Below are positions 42,085 through 53,236 of a DNA stretch of 64,000 nucleotides, piece after piece. Source of the DNA: Cristatella mucedo. Its lineage: Eukaryota; Bryozoa; Phylactolaemata; Cristatellidae. A program made the position numbers and the translations under genes. Positions within the stretch are counted from its first letter, which is position 1. Every line of letters starts with the position of its first letter. The DNA is taken from assembly GCA_009760855.2 (NCBI GenBank), contig WPIO01000007.1, positions 7,058,501-7,122,500 on the forward strand, read 5' to 3'. The notes under the pieces are model-generated. The model saw only the letters and a list, made by a program, of their open reading frames with translations, was not told where the DNA came from and searched no databases.

Positions 42085-42755
42085 TTCTGTTTCGGCTAGG
42101 TTATTGTAATTCCCGTTTAGCTGATCTACCAAAAAAAGCCATTAAGCAACTGCAGGGTATGAATATGACTGCAAGGCTAGTTTGCCAATCCCATAGGTTT
42201 GACCATGTGTCTCCTTTCCTAAAATAGCTAGGATGGCTTCCGGTTAAACAACAGATACAGAGCAAAGTTCTTAAGCTGACCCACCAGGCCCATCAGGGCT
42301 TGGCTCATCCATACCTAGCTGAACTGCTGCACCAGTTTTAGCCTCTTCGCGCCCTCAGGTCCTGTGTAGACAATGAATTAGCTGTTCCTTTCCTCCGCTT
42401 AACGACCATTGGTGACAAATGCTTTAGCTCTGCAGGTCCTAGACTGTGGAACTCGCTTCCACAATTCTTATGCAACAACTACATTCCTGCTGCCGACTGT
42501 GGCAATCCTTTTTCAGCGGTCCTGAGCTGCTACTTTCATGCTACTCACTACCTCAACTGCTCTCCTGACTGCTATGCTTCCCACTTTCTCTTTGTTGCGT
42601 GAGACGAAGTCCGTTGGCTACCGAATGCGTACCGAAAGCCGCTTAGGCTGTGAGTGAGCTATACAAAACTCTCCCGCGTAACACCTACATAGTCTTTGTG
42701 GCTTTGTGGAGCTACAGATGGAGATAAATTACATTAAATTGCAATAAATATTACT
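42085..42755 (+). mobile_element. L2-B LINE fragment, 3' end
   Basis: The + strand reads LGYCNSRLADLPKKAIKQL near 42095, MTARLVCQSHRF near 42165, LRWLPVKQQIQ-like near 42230 and RLWNSLPQFLCNNYIPAADC near 42448-42500, then the 3' UTR to about 42755. It is a single-strand view of the sequence found reversed at 24645 and 40886. Confidence 0.8.
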
Positions 42756-43390
42756 TGCAAGAAGTCGTACTAACCAACGGAACCGAGTGTTTGTTGATCG
42801 CTTTAGAATTCTGACCTAAGCGTGAGAATTGTTTACCTGCTTAAGATTTTCGAAGCCCGATATCTGGCATGTCACTAACCCGATTATCGATTCTCTTAAA
42901 ACCAGCTGTAGCATATTCAGATTGACATTTAGTACTCGCAAGGTGCTATTAAAATGACCTACGATTATCTGTATTTTTTAATACTAGTTCTCTTAGGGCA
43001 AATGTTTTATTATTACTATTACCCCACCATGCCAATGCCGTCGTGAACCTACGCTGGCAGCTCCAAAGCAGCTCTAATGGCCTGAAGCCCGTCGACGTTT
43101 CGGCGAAGCGCTCTACCGCTCGATTTCATTGGAGTCCACACCACCATCAAACGAGATCACATTCGGCACTCATCTGCCGAGCTTGTTTATTGTAAAAAGT
43201 AAACACTCCCGGTGAAATTATTTCGTCGGCACATTTGTCGACCCAGCATCTTTCGCTTAGACGCTCGTGTCACGCATGCGCTGCCGAAGTGCTGTATGCC
43301 CTTACGACGTCACCAACTCAACATATATTCCAGAGTATCCTACCTAATTTATGAGCCTTATTATTTGTACGCCACGAAACTGTTGCATGT
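42756..43390. other. No recognised feature
   Basis: I see no gene or matched repeat. The short frame at 43212-43505 has no domain. Confidence 0.35.
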
Positions 43391-43565
43391 AAGCCAGACC
43401 TGTTTAAATTTGTCATTTGCCGAATTTAACAAAATTAACCTATTTTCGGCGCGACGCAGACCCTTAAATTCGGTGTCACACCAGACAGCGTATCAAAAAG
43501 AGTAAAAGGACACTTTATTGAGCCTGCACGTCAAGCAGTAACTGGTGTAAATGGCGTAAAAGCAT

Positions 43566-43922
43566 TTAATCCAACTGCTTCGACTGGAAGATGCCATCCA
43601 AAGCTAATGATGTCAGATTGGTTTGGCAGTGGTCAATTTCCCACTTGAGCACAGAGAAGTCCGACTTGACCGATGTAGTGTTGGCGAAAACGGACGCCAA
43701 TCCACAGCAGAACTGAAGCAGGTTTTTGTATGAAGATTCAGGCGAGAGACGTTCAACGTCATTCCAAGCAGTATTGAAATCCGTCGACTGGTCGGGCCTG
43801 GCAACAGCCGCTTTGATGGCACCGTTAGCCACAAGATGGCAATGCTCAACAACCTCAATCATAGACGCAGTCCAAAACTGGGCCAGGCGATCGTGGTGAG
43901 GATCAAGGGCTCAAGAATTGAA
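43566..43922 (-). pseudogene. hAT-like transposase, C-terminal part
   Basis: The minus-strand frame ends with FCCGLASVFANTTSVKSDFS, VLKWEIDHCQTNLTSLALDG and IFQSK, the typical C-terminal dimerisation motif of hAT transposases (A/S-x-x-S-x-FS-x-LK...). The frame shifts near 43860, upstream of which the minus strand still gives related text. The stop is near 43566. Confidence 0.65.
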
Positions 43923-44052
43923 GTCACGTGAACGAAGTGCGAGCAGTGCTCAGCAGGCATCGCCGGATGTGCCCCACGAGCTGCCGCATTATTAGAACAG
44001 TCGCGTTCCGCTTGGATTTACACCGTTCCTTCAACCACACTCATCATAAACG

Positions 44053-44770
44053 TGTAGCCGAGTTCCAGGGGTCAAAGGCTAGTTCTCGCCAAACCCGCTA
44101 CACTCCGGCCACGCTGCTGCTCGCCATGCCGCTGAACCAGGGTAAGACGAGCGGCTGTCAGGTTAAACCTCTTTACAACAACGCATGCGCCAACAACAAC
44201 AGGGGAACTAAACAAGTCTACAGGGAGGGTCCTAAACAAAGTACGCTATAGGGGCGCGAGACGACACAGCAAGCGCCAATAAACGTGTTAGTTGGTCAGT
44301 CGGCTTCCACCGTCACACCGTCACCGGCCTCCGCCCCACCAGTACAAGCGTACACCGCACAAGACCCGGCTAGTTGAGTATTTTGGGATAGACGGAGCAG
44401 ACTTCCACAACAGTCGACAGCTTCCGCCAAAAGACGCCAACACACGGGGTCACAAACACGCCACACGGGGAACGCGGAATATACAAGTCTCAACAACGAG
44501 CGCTATCCAGCTCCGCTCGGGCCTTGGGTACTCGTCGCCTTGCGTGCGTGGCCGCATCGCCGGAGCACGCCTGCAACCATCCAGGTGCATAACTCGCCGA
44601 GACCGGGAGCCTCCAACACCATGACTTACTCGGCCAACTTCTCCTACCCAAGAGCCGCGGTGACCTCTCGTCACCACACATCCGGCCATGCCTTAGGTCC
44701 GACCCCGGCCTAGCAGGTGACCCTCATTACAGCCGTCCGGTCTCAGCCGACCGAACCTATCCAGGGTACA
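44053..44770 (-). repeat. Solo LTR of a Ty3/gypsy relative
   Basis: A 718-base minus-strand LTR starts and ends with TG...CA (TGTAGCCGAG at 44053, AGGGTACA ending at 44770) and is flanked on both sides by AACG (44049-44052 and 44771-44774). Over about 44053-44440 it aligns with the reverse complement of the LTRs at 46998 and 53237, while the rest (U3 side) differs and is longer. No internal retrotransposon sequence accompanies it. The target duplication shows an intact solo LTR made by recombination between two LTRs. Confidence 0.82.
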
Positions 44771-44938
44771 AACGTGCCTAGTTTTGTGACAACTGCACGA
44801 CGGTGATCGTTATTGAGCGTTTTGAGTTGGTCGCAGAAGAATGTCCCCTGGTCCTCAATAAATTCTAGAGCCGAGTAAAACGGAATACTTAATCGTCCAA
44901 CTCCGATTGCATCTGCCGCATGACCTTCGCCCGTTAGG

Positions 44939-45544
44939 TCAATTGTGAATCACAAAGATAGATGGGCGGGCGGCATCTCGATCTCGGAACGATGCTGGGT
45001 GATGACAAGATCTCGCGACTGCAGCTTGATGAAATATAACGTTGACAACCCAGCACACAGCTGCAACCACCGACAGACCTGCAGACACCGTAATCCACAA
45101 CTCCGTGTCTGGTGCACCGTCGAATTGTTTCTCCTGAATATGTTGGAGAAGTCTAATTCGGTGTTTTAGCAGCCACGACAAAGAATTTCCCACGTGGAGC
45201 CAACGATTGGTTAGCTTCGGACACGTAGAGCGCATATCCGTAATCAAATTCCCTTGGTGACGAAGATGAGTAATAAATGAGTTGACCGGCTTAAAGAAGT
45301 CGCCATCATCGATGTTGGCAAAGCCTTTCTTTATGACCAAGTTCATCTTATGTGGCGGACACCAAACACGCAAGACGTGATGGGCATCATCCTGCTGTAG
45401 AAGAGTAACGACACCACCATGGCGTCCAGCCATCGTATTCTCCCCATCTGACGTGACGTCAAGAACCTCCTTTCGCCAAACCGACAATACAACGTCAATG
45501 ACTGACGATAGCAGCGACCTGGATGACTGCTGTGTGGCGTTCAA
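44939..45544 (-). pseudogene. hAT-like transposase, central part
   Basis: This 201-residue minus-strand open frame has EVLDVTSDGENTMAGRHGGV followed by VLRVWCPPHKMNLVIKK. This is the catalytic-core style of a transposase group with an SDGENTM-x-GRH signature, which I associate from memory with oomycete and algal genomes. The frame continues, broken, upstream on the minus strand to about 46430. No host-gene role is evident. Confidence 0.65.
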
Positions 45545-46106
45545 ACATCAGAAGCTAATGGACATTGGCCAGGAATCCCGAAATAGGCACGCGTAGGTGT
45601 ACAGACATTTAAGGCAGGCCCGAGTGCGAGTTGCAGTCTTAGGCAAACAAGAATGCCCAAGTGAAGGTGTCGCTCGGAAGCTCAGAAATGCGTTGAAGTG
45701 AAACAGCAACCATAAGACGTGTATGGTTTGAAACCACATGCCTGGTCACACCCGTCAATTAGAGATGTTTGGTCAACTCCTGGTGATGTCAAATTACAGC
45801 CTCAGTCTGTCGGAATAATAGGCCAATTGAAACACACTTAATCACCAACAGGCACCTCAGTGGATTCGTAACGACGACCTTGTAGCGGCCGTCGTTCTGA
45901 ATCTTGGACTGAGACAAAGCCTTGGACAATGATTTTTCTTCAATGCCATCGTGTCAAAATACACCACAGATCAACATCTCGACAACGGGAGCATTGATGA
46001 TGAACTCCGGCTTCCAGCTAGTATCATCGAAGCAAGAATGCAACGTATTGCAATGTTCGGGTCCACTGTCAAAAAATGTCTTCTCTTCGCCTACGCCGAT
46101 GCAGTC

Positions 46107-46430
46107 TTATAATCGGTCCAATCGCTGTAATGCTGCTTCTCCACATTGCTGCGATAGTTGTGCTTCACAGACGGATGCTGGAACAGTTCGATATGTTGCG
46201 TGCCTTTTCGCTTGGGTGGGGCCGATGCCCTTGTCGACGTCTTCGAGCCCAAAGAACTTGCAGAACTTGCACTGCACAGATAAGACGTCACCATGTGGAT
46301 CACTGGTAACGATCTGAAGCCCATATCCGAGCTCATCCTCTGTCTGGAACGGCGTTGCCCGCTGTGTAGTGTTTGTGACCTTCGAAACAAATGACATTTT
46401 TTCCCCGAATCTCTGCCGCACTGCTCGCAC
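46107..46430 (-). pseudogene. hAT-like transposase, N-terminal zinc finger part
   Basis: The minus-strand frame reads IVTSDPHGDVLSVQCKFCKF and FGLEDVDKGIGPTQAKRHAT, a Cys-x2-Cys BED-like finger start followed by a basic KRHAT-type segment. The second half of the finger is lost in a frameshift. It is the N-terminal domain of the transposase whose core lies at 44939-45544. Confidence 0.55.
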
Positions 46431-46534
46431 ACTCTCCCGACGGGCGAATCAGACTGACACACGCCCCATTATTTTCGGAAAATTCGGCGTACAGCCTCTA
46501 AACGCTGAATTTAAGCAGGTTTGATGTAAGCCCA

Positions 46535-46818
46535 TGAAAACACACCTATATAGGACAGCATTTAGTGGGTCCCTGTGATTCGTCCTTCATGTGCTTATGC
46601 GTGCTGACACTGTGCATGCTGCCACTAACCACTTTGGCATGCTGACCCTGTGCATGTCACCCCTAACCATGTTATTCATTTTGTACGTTTATCAAGCATG
46701 ATATTATTCACCATCCAATTGCATTTCCCTTTGCAGCAAATGTAAAACGCCTAGAAAGAAATTGAGTTCTCTGAGGGCGCTTTATCAAGTGTGTTATTAT
46801 TATTATTATTATAACCAC
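46535..46818 (+). mobile_element. L2-A LINE fragment, 3' end
   Basis: This begins within the last coding residues (KTHLYRTAFSGSL near 46539) and continues through the whole 3' UTR and the tail hairpin to TTATTATTATTATTATAA at about 46813. It is very similar to 370-655. Confidence 0.85.
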
Positions 46819-46997
46819 CATAAGACAATCTCTAAGCCGAGCAGCACGTTTCGGACAAAGACTTCTTTTCGGACATCCCTGGACAGAAACCCATGTGTCC
46901 ATTACTTTTTAAAGCCGGCGTACATCGAGGGGGCACTCGAGATAACGGTTACATCGTGCCGCGGCACTTGATGCACACACTTGCCTCAACTAAAATC

Positions 46998-47519
46998 TGT
47001 ACCCTAGAGAAGGCGAACCCACTGACATTCGATATGTCGGGCTGAGCGTCGCCTTGCCCCGGAAGGGTAAAGCCTGGGGGTCAGCTCCCAGAGTTCCGAG
47101 GACGGGAACTGGGTACAACGTGCTCTTTTGGCGGAAGCTCCCGACGGTGTTGGACGTCCGCTCCGTCTACCACAGAGTACTCAGCTAGCCGGGTCTTGGA
47201 CGGCGTACGCTTGTACTGGTGAGAGGGAGTCCTGCGACGGTGCGACTGTGGAAGCCGACTGAGCACCAACACGTTTGTTCGCGCTTGCGGCGTCATCCCG
47301 TGCCCCTGTAGTTTACCTTGTATAGGAACTTCCTCTGTAGGCTTGTTTAGTGCCATCCTTTGTATAGCGCATTCGTGTGTATTATATAAAGTGTTGTGTA
47401 CCCGATCGATCACGCGTGAACCACTGTTACCTGAGGGCCCGGCGTAACGACCCAAAACGGACATAGATAGTAGCGAGCCATAGTGGGAGTTAACCGCTGG
47501 CCCATTGAACTCGGTTACA
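46998..47519 (+). repeat. 5' LTR of the Ty3/gypsy element
   Basis: The 522-base LTR begins TGTACCCTAG and ends CTCGGTTACA. A TATATAAA box at 47383-47390 probably serves as the core promoter. It lacks a CGCTCT-type 6-base insert seen in the 3' copy near 53362. Confidence 0.93.
47383..47390 (+). promoter_or_regulatory. TATA box in the 5' LTR
   Basis: TATATAAA lies about 130 bases from the 3' edge of the LTR, fitting a retrotransposon promoter. The same box occurs at 53628-53635 in the 3' LTR. Confidence 0.65.
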
Positions 47520-47540
47520 TTTTGGTGACCCTGACGTGAC
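47520..47540 (+). other. Putative primer-binding site
   Basis: Immediately after the 5' LTR is TTTTGGTGACCCTGACGTGA, where Ty3/gypsy elements place the tRNA primer-binding site. I did not match it to a particular tRNA. Confidence 0.5.
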
Positions 47541-47707
47541 GAACATTTTAGCAACCTTCTTAATATTCACAGCGTATGTTATATGCGTTGTTTACTTGTA
47601 TGACATATGCATTGTTAGTGGTCCACATTCATCCGTGGTAAGGGAATCTGATTGGTCGACCCTATCACGTGAGGGAGGGATAGGTCTAGAATAGACCCCA
47701 TTCAGTA

Positions 47708-48674
47708 ATGGCCGACAGTGGCTATCCCAGCTATCCCATGGATCAGGAGGCGTACTATCGGACGCAGCCCGGGAATTTGCCGTGTGATGACGACTCTTTA
47801 GAAGCAGGAACTCGAGTTAGGTACGAGCATGAAAGACCAGCAGATTGGCGGCTACGGGGGGGGCATAAAAGGGATACCCAGCTAACGTCAGATATGGGTT
47901 TGGGTGGTGCCACAGCAGTGAGAGTCCGACAGGGCCCTGAGCCCGTAGCTACACCACATGAGTATCTTGCTGCTGCTGCCACCTGGCCGCTGGTTGCGCC
48001 AGCACGCCCGCAGTCAGACCCCAGACGCCGATAACCAGTCAACTGCCACTGCTAGGTGTCGGCCAGGGCCAAATGAGTGTTGGCGGGGAGCCACCGTGCA
48101 TCCCGTACACTCCAGGCCCAGTAGTCCCGTTAAAGGGCTTTAGCGATGATGGGACCGAATGGTTCATGAACTGGTACAAGCGATTCAGTATACTTACGAG
48201 GGGCTGCGGATGGACTAGTGATATCCAGCGGGATAAACTAGTGATATCCAGCGGGATAAACTAGGCATGTTTTTCGAGGGCAGGGCGACAAGGGCGACGG
48301 AGTCGCTGGGTAGCTACTACACCCTCGAGCAGCTGGTAGAAGTCCTGAGAGCAGTTTTCGAACGGAGTGGGTGGCAGGAGGCTGCTAGAATGCGCTTGTG
48401 TGCCAAGCAACAATTGTCGCAGCAAAGTGTGTACGAATTTTATGAATGCATCTTGAAGGATGCAGGAATGGCGTACCCTGCTATGGCCGCTGCCGACCTC
48501 GACGGGGTACTGCTTCCGATTATTGTGCGTGGCCTAAACCCACTCATTGGCGAGCATGTGTTTCGCCATGGGTGTCGCGACTTGAATGAAGCTCTGAGAT
48601 ACGCCGAACGTTGCGAAGAGCTGGAGAGGCAGACACAGATTAGCGGGTGGGGCAGCAGGCCCATAGTAGGGTAA
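47708..48674 (+). pseudogene. Ty3/gypsy gag, broken
   Basis: Gag starts at ATG 47708 and is open to 48034. It resumes in another frame at about 48073 (capsid start WFMNWYKRFSILTR) and stops at 48262. It resumes again at 48267 with LGSYYTLEQLVEVLRAVFER through LRYAERCEELERQ to 48674. The break at 48262 is caused by a 23-base tandem duplication. The stretch LEQLVEVLRAVF...EFYECIL...LIGEHVFRHG has the pattern of a retrotransposon capsid C-terminal domain. A zinc knuckle of the C-x2-C-x4-H-x4-C kind follows near 48861-48903, split by a one-base shift. Confidence 0.8.
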
Positions 48675-49139
48675 TCCAATGGCATGGGCCTTCGTGGAAC
48701 AGGTGCTACTATGGTAAGCCCTAGTGAGCAACTCTTGGCATCCCAGTTTGAGCGCCTTTGTGACATAGAAGCTTGACTCAAATCAAGAGAAGTTTCGACC
48801 AGTCCTAGGGGCGGTCGTGGTGGGCGACCGGACGATGTTTATACCCACGATAGACGGCCGATTTGTCGACGATGCAAGCAGCTGGCCATATAGAACGGCA
48901 GTGCAGGCGAGAGCAGGCCCAGATGCACAGCGGACCTGCCGCAGGGCTTCCGCGTGTTGCTCCCCGCCTTCGAGCAATAACCCATGCTGGGGCTGCAGAT
49001 GTCCTGCAGGGCTGGGAAAACCCAGTCCAGACGGAGCGCGAGCTGACCGAGAGCCCCCCTAGCCCACCGGTTTGACTAGCACGGGTACCGCAGGTCGGGA
49101 AGGCCCTAGGCTCTCGAGAGGGCATCCTCACAACGGCGG

Positions 49140-50922
49140 TGGACCTGCAGGTAGATGGCCATGATGTGGCTGGACTTCTAGACTCCGGGCCGAAATCTCG
49201 TTAGTTGACGCTAAGTATGCTACAGCCTGGGGCTTGAAGTTGAATAAGTCCACCATGAAGGCCGTCGGGATGACCGGGACACCACTGGATATCATAGGCA
49301 CAGCCAGTGTCCTTATAACTATAGCGAAGTTGGTAAGGAGGCACGTAGTGCATGTAGCCGAGGGTAGTTCATTCCCAGTGCTACTAGGGACCGACTTTCT
49401 TAGGAAACTTTCTCCTCTAACTCTGGACTACGAGCAGGGTGTAGCGACTATTGGGACCCATACAACAAACTTACGGAGCAACCGCTCCTTTAACCCACCT
49501 GAGATGGATGTATGTGTGCCAGAGGACCTAAATATCGCACCTAGGTGCGAGCAGATGGTCAGATGTCCTGTGACGACTGCAGTAGAGGTTGAATGGCTGT
49601 TCGAGCCCAACGAAGGGAGGCTGGCAGGGCTGGGTCTGGCTGCAGCTAGGGCCATAGTCGTATCGCGGGGCTGGGTCCCAGTGCGGCTCATTAATACTAG
49701 CCACCACCCGGTCCGACTCAAGCTGGGCACTCACATTGGTAGACTGCTTCCAGTTGAGTCCAGAGTGGATGTACAAAACAGGCCAGCCACTGAAGTCTGT
49801 GGCGTTGGGGAAGTGGCATCGGACGAGTTCCAGGTTGATCTTTCAGGAACTAGCTTGAAACCACAGGAGCAGCAGCAGCTGCGAGATCTCATTGATTATC
49901 GGGATGTTTTCTCAAGTGGGAGCTTAGACCTCGGCCTGCTAGAACAAGTGCAGCACCAAATAGACACCGGGAGTTCGAGGCCTATTCGGGCCAGGCCCTA
50001 CCCTATACCTCAGGCACTGCGATCCGAAGTAGACAACCAGGTACGCGACATGCTCGAAGCCGGCGTGATCGAAAAGTCGTGTAGCCCATGGAGCTCGCCG
50101 GTAGCACTAGTCAAGAAGAAGGACGGTACCTACCGATTCTGTGTTGATTATAGGCGGCTTAACTCGGTAACGGTCAAGGACAGCTACCCATTACCTCGGC
50201 CAGACGAGGTTTGTCAATTGTTAGGGGGTGCACGATATTTCAGTACTCTTGACCTCGCCTCAGGGTACTGGCCGATAGCGATGCACCCTGAGGACAAGGC
50301 AAAGACTGCCTTCGTGACTTACAATGGGCAGTACCAGTTTAAGAAGATGAGCTTTGGGCTGTGCAATGCACCAGGTACGTTTCAGCGAGCCATGGACTTC
50401 GTCCTAGCGGGTCTTCAATGGACGACTTGCTTAATTTATATAGACGACATATTGGTCTTTTCGAGGAGCTTTGAGGAACATATCGTTCGGCTTGGGGAGG
50501 TTCTGGATAGGATGAGGGCAAATGGTCTCAAGATCAAACCCTCAAAATGCCACTTCGCCAGAGACGAAGTGTGTTATCTGGGGCACGTACTGTCCCCGGA
50601 CGGTATATTGCCAGATCCTGGGAATGTGGACAAGATTCTGCATTACCCACCACCCAGGGATGCACAGGAGGTCAGGCAGTTCCTTGGACTGGCCTCCTAC
50701 TATCGCAAGTTTGTGCCAGGGTTTGCAAAAATCGCTGTGCCGCTAAACAACCTGCTGCGAAAGGGTGAGCGCTTCTTGTGGTCGATGGAATGCGAGCGTT
50801 CCTTTAAGGATCTCCGGGACCGGCTGTGTGCAAAGCCAATTTTTAGATTCCCAGACTTTGCTGCACCCTTTGTTCTTAGTACAGATGCCAGTGGTACTGC
50901 TCTAGGAGCCGTTCTCGGGTAG
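49140..50922 (+). pseudogene. Ty3/gypsy pol: protease, reverse transcriptase, RNase H start
   Basis: The protease active-site triplet DSG lies at 49181-49189 in one frame, and the rest of the protease (FPVLLGTDFLRKLSPLTLDY) is in the frame that opens at 49234. The reverse transcriptase is intact in that frame: RPIRARPYPIPQALRSEVDN, SPWSSPVALVKKKDGTYRFC, STLDLASGYWPIAM, FGLCNAPGTFQRAM and the catalytic YIDDILVFS near 50440. The RNase H start LSTDASGTALGAVLG is then cut by TAG at 50920-50922. The frame continues unchanged after the stop. Confidence 0.9.
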
Positions 50923-52272
50923 GTGGTGGACGGGAAGGAGCATGCCGTGGCCTATTTCAGCCGGATTCTGAACAAGGCTGAACGTAATTACTCTACCGTT
51001 GAGCGGGAGGCATTAGCCATCATAGCAGCCGTGCGTCACTTTCGAGGGTACCTTTATGGCCACCGGTTCTCTGTCCTGACGGATCACCAGCCTTTGGTGT
51101 GGGTCCTTAAAGGGAACCACGAATCTCGGCGCTTAGCAAAGTGGGCATTGGAGCTACAGGAGTACGATATGGATGTGAAATATCGTTGTGGGAAGGCTAA
51201 TGCCAATGCTGATGCTCTGTCACGCCTACAAGAGCCGGCTTCTGCTAGCTTCGTGGGCACTGTCGTTGCAGCCGAGGCTGACCCTGCGTACATGAGGAAA
51301 ATGCAGTTGAACGATTCGTTGCTGCGCTGCCTAATGGATTCGTTGCTGGGGAACGATGTCGGACACTGCACACAGGAGCAAAGACAATACGTAAACGATC
51401 ATCGCTCATCGTTCGTTCTGCTCCCGAATAGGTCTCTCTATCGGGCTGTCACCGGAAGGCGCCGTAAGCAGCTGGTGGTACCTGCTGCCCTCCGACTGCA
51501 TGTTAAGTGGGAGTGCCACGACGGTCTATTCGGAGCACATTTGGGCACCCAGAAAACCCTGAGCCGCGTGCAAGAGCGATATTTCTGGCCAGGCATGGCA
51601 GAAGACATCGCGGAGTATGTAAGGACGTGCATCGCATGCCACTCCAAAAAGCGGCCTCGGCAATGGGCAAAAGTGCCTCTGAAGAGCATCGCAGTGGAAC
51701 GACCTTGGCAACGAGTTGCCATGGACATAGTGAAGCTGCCACTAACATCGTCAGGGAACCGGTACATACTAGTGATGACCGACTGCTTCACCAAGTGGCC
51801 CGAGGCTAGAGCGATTCCGGACCAGACAGCACTGACCTGTGCCAAAGTCTTCATGGAAGAGATTGTCTGCCGGAACGGTGTTCCCGATCAGGTCCTCTCT
51901 GACCGTGGGGCCAACTTTATGTCTCGAATGCTCGAGCGGGTGTGTCGCATGATGTCTATCGACCAATTGCACACATCGCCGTATCACCCGCAGACTGATG
52001 GGCTAGCAGAGCGCTTGAATGGCACGCTTGTAGAGATGCTTTCCATGTTTGCCAGCAGCAACCAGCGTGACTGGGACTTGTACATACCGTACGTGCTGTT
52101 TGCCTATCGAACTTGCTTTCACGAGTCGACTCGCTGCAGCCCATTTTTCATGAACCACGGGCGAGAGGCTCGTTTGCCAATAGACCTAGTTTTGCCTGTG
52201 GACGAGCCAGGTGAAGCCGGGGACGGCTATGTGCAGGCCATGCTGATAAGCTTGTCGAAGCATGGGACGTAG
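50923..52272 (+). pseudogene. Ty3/gypsy pol: RNase H and integrase
   Basis: In the same frame as the preceding part, RNase H continues (AVAYFSRILNKAERNYSTVE, then LTDHQPLVWVLKG). The integrase has a zinc-binding region (HDGLFGAHLGTQKTL and CIACHSKK), the catalytic Asp in VAMDIVKLPL, the second Asp in VLSDRGANFMS and the Glu in TDGLAERLNG, so all catalytic residues are present. The frame ends at the TAG 52270-52272 because of a shift near 52250. The integrase C-terminal domain continues in another frame. Confidence 0.9.
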
Positions 52273-52826
52273 CAAGGCAGAACATTCAGGCTGCTCAGGC
52301 CAAGCAAAAGCGGCAGTACGACCGTACTGCTACAGAATCCACCTTGAAGGTCGGTGACTACGTGTATGTTTATACACCCAGGCCCCGGAGGGGTCTTTCA
52401 CCAAAGTTGCAACACCTGTGGCGAGGTCCCCTCCTTATTGTGGACCGTACTGACACGAACGTTCGCGTTGTGGACGAACACGACACTGCTGGCACACCTA
52501 GCACAGTACATATCAACCGCTGCAAACCAGCTTGGCGCAGGGCAACAGGACTGCCACCTGCTGATCTGGAGGACGAGCTTCCCACGCCAAGCACTTCCGA
52601 TGAGGCAGATGGAGGGGAAATTAATGATGACCAGCCACCAGCCACTGCAGATCACGCTGAAGAGGAACCGGTCGAACCGACGGCGACACCTCAACTCGAC
52701 GAAGAACCAACGCTCGGAGTTGGACCAGCTACTGCCTCGCTAAGCGATCAGGCTAATGCAGGCCCAGCTGGCTCACGGCAAAGCATGTGCCAGCGGAAGC
52801 CCAATCCTCGTTTTCAGACTGTGTAG
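52273..52826 (+). pseudogene. Ty3/gypsy integrase C-terminal domain and tail
   Basis: The frame at 52344-52826 reads VGDYVYVYTPRPRRGLSPKL and LWRGPLLIVDRTD, the chromatin/DNA-binding C-terminal domain with a GPL-type motif, then an acidic, Pro/Thr-rich tail. It connects upstream through a frameshift near 52250 (NIQAAQAKQKRQYDRTA in the joined frame). It ends at the TAG at 52824-52826. Confidence 0.85.
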
Positions 52827-53236
52827 AGTTCGTATGTTCCGTGGTATGCGAAAGGTTGAACAGATAGTGCCATGTGTTTCCTGTGATTTTAGGTCGACCT
52901 CGACTCCGGTCAACGTGCATCGTGGAACATTTGGGACTTCGACGAACAGCAACCGTCTGGCCACCTCATGAGGACGATGCCCACAGAGGACAGCGATCGC
53001 TAGCTCGCCAGAAACTCGCCAGAAGTGGCTGTGCCTCGTGAAAAGGGCGTCGTCTGATAACTTTGAGGACATTTTAGATTAATTTGTAGCACTAATAGAT
53101 TGGTAATCGTGGTTACTCTGTGTAATGCTCCTGAGCCATCGCTGTGTATGTGGAGCCTCTGTGGTAGTTAGACGACATGTCCGCAAAGTGGATGGTTGCA
53201 GATGCGAGGACGCATCTTCCCCCGGATGGTGACATA

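Larger units (their letters stand above)
43392..46520 (-). mobile_element. hAT-like DNA transposon relic, split by a solo LTR
   Basis: This is a minus-strand DNA transposon relic. It is recognised from a BED-like zinc-finger region at 46430-46107, a central transposase block at 45544-44939 and a hAT-type C-terminal dimerisation block at 43862-43566, in that order. The solo LTR at 44053-44770 interrupts it. Candidate terminal inverted repeats, imperfect, are CAGACCTGTTTAAATTTG near 43393 and the complement of GAATTTAAGCAGGTTTG near 46504-46520; I am unsure of these. The element sits directly beside a + strand L2-A fragment. Confidence 0.6.

Noticed and set aside
47708-52826. Retrovirus with an envelope gene
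   Set aside because: No env-like frame with signal peptide or membrane segment lies between integrase and the 3' LTR, and only 410 non-coding bases are there.
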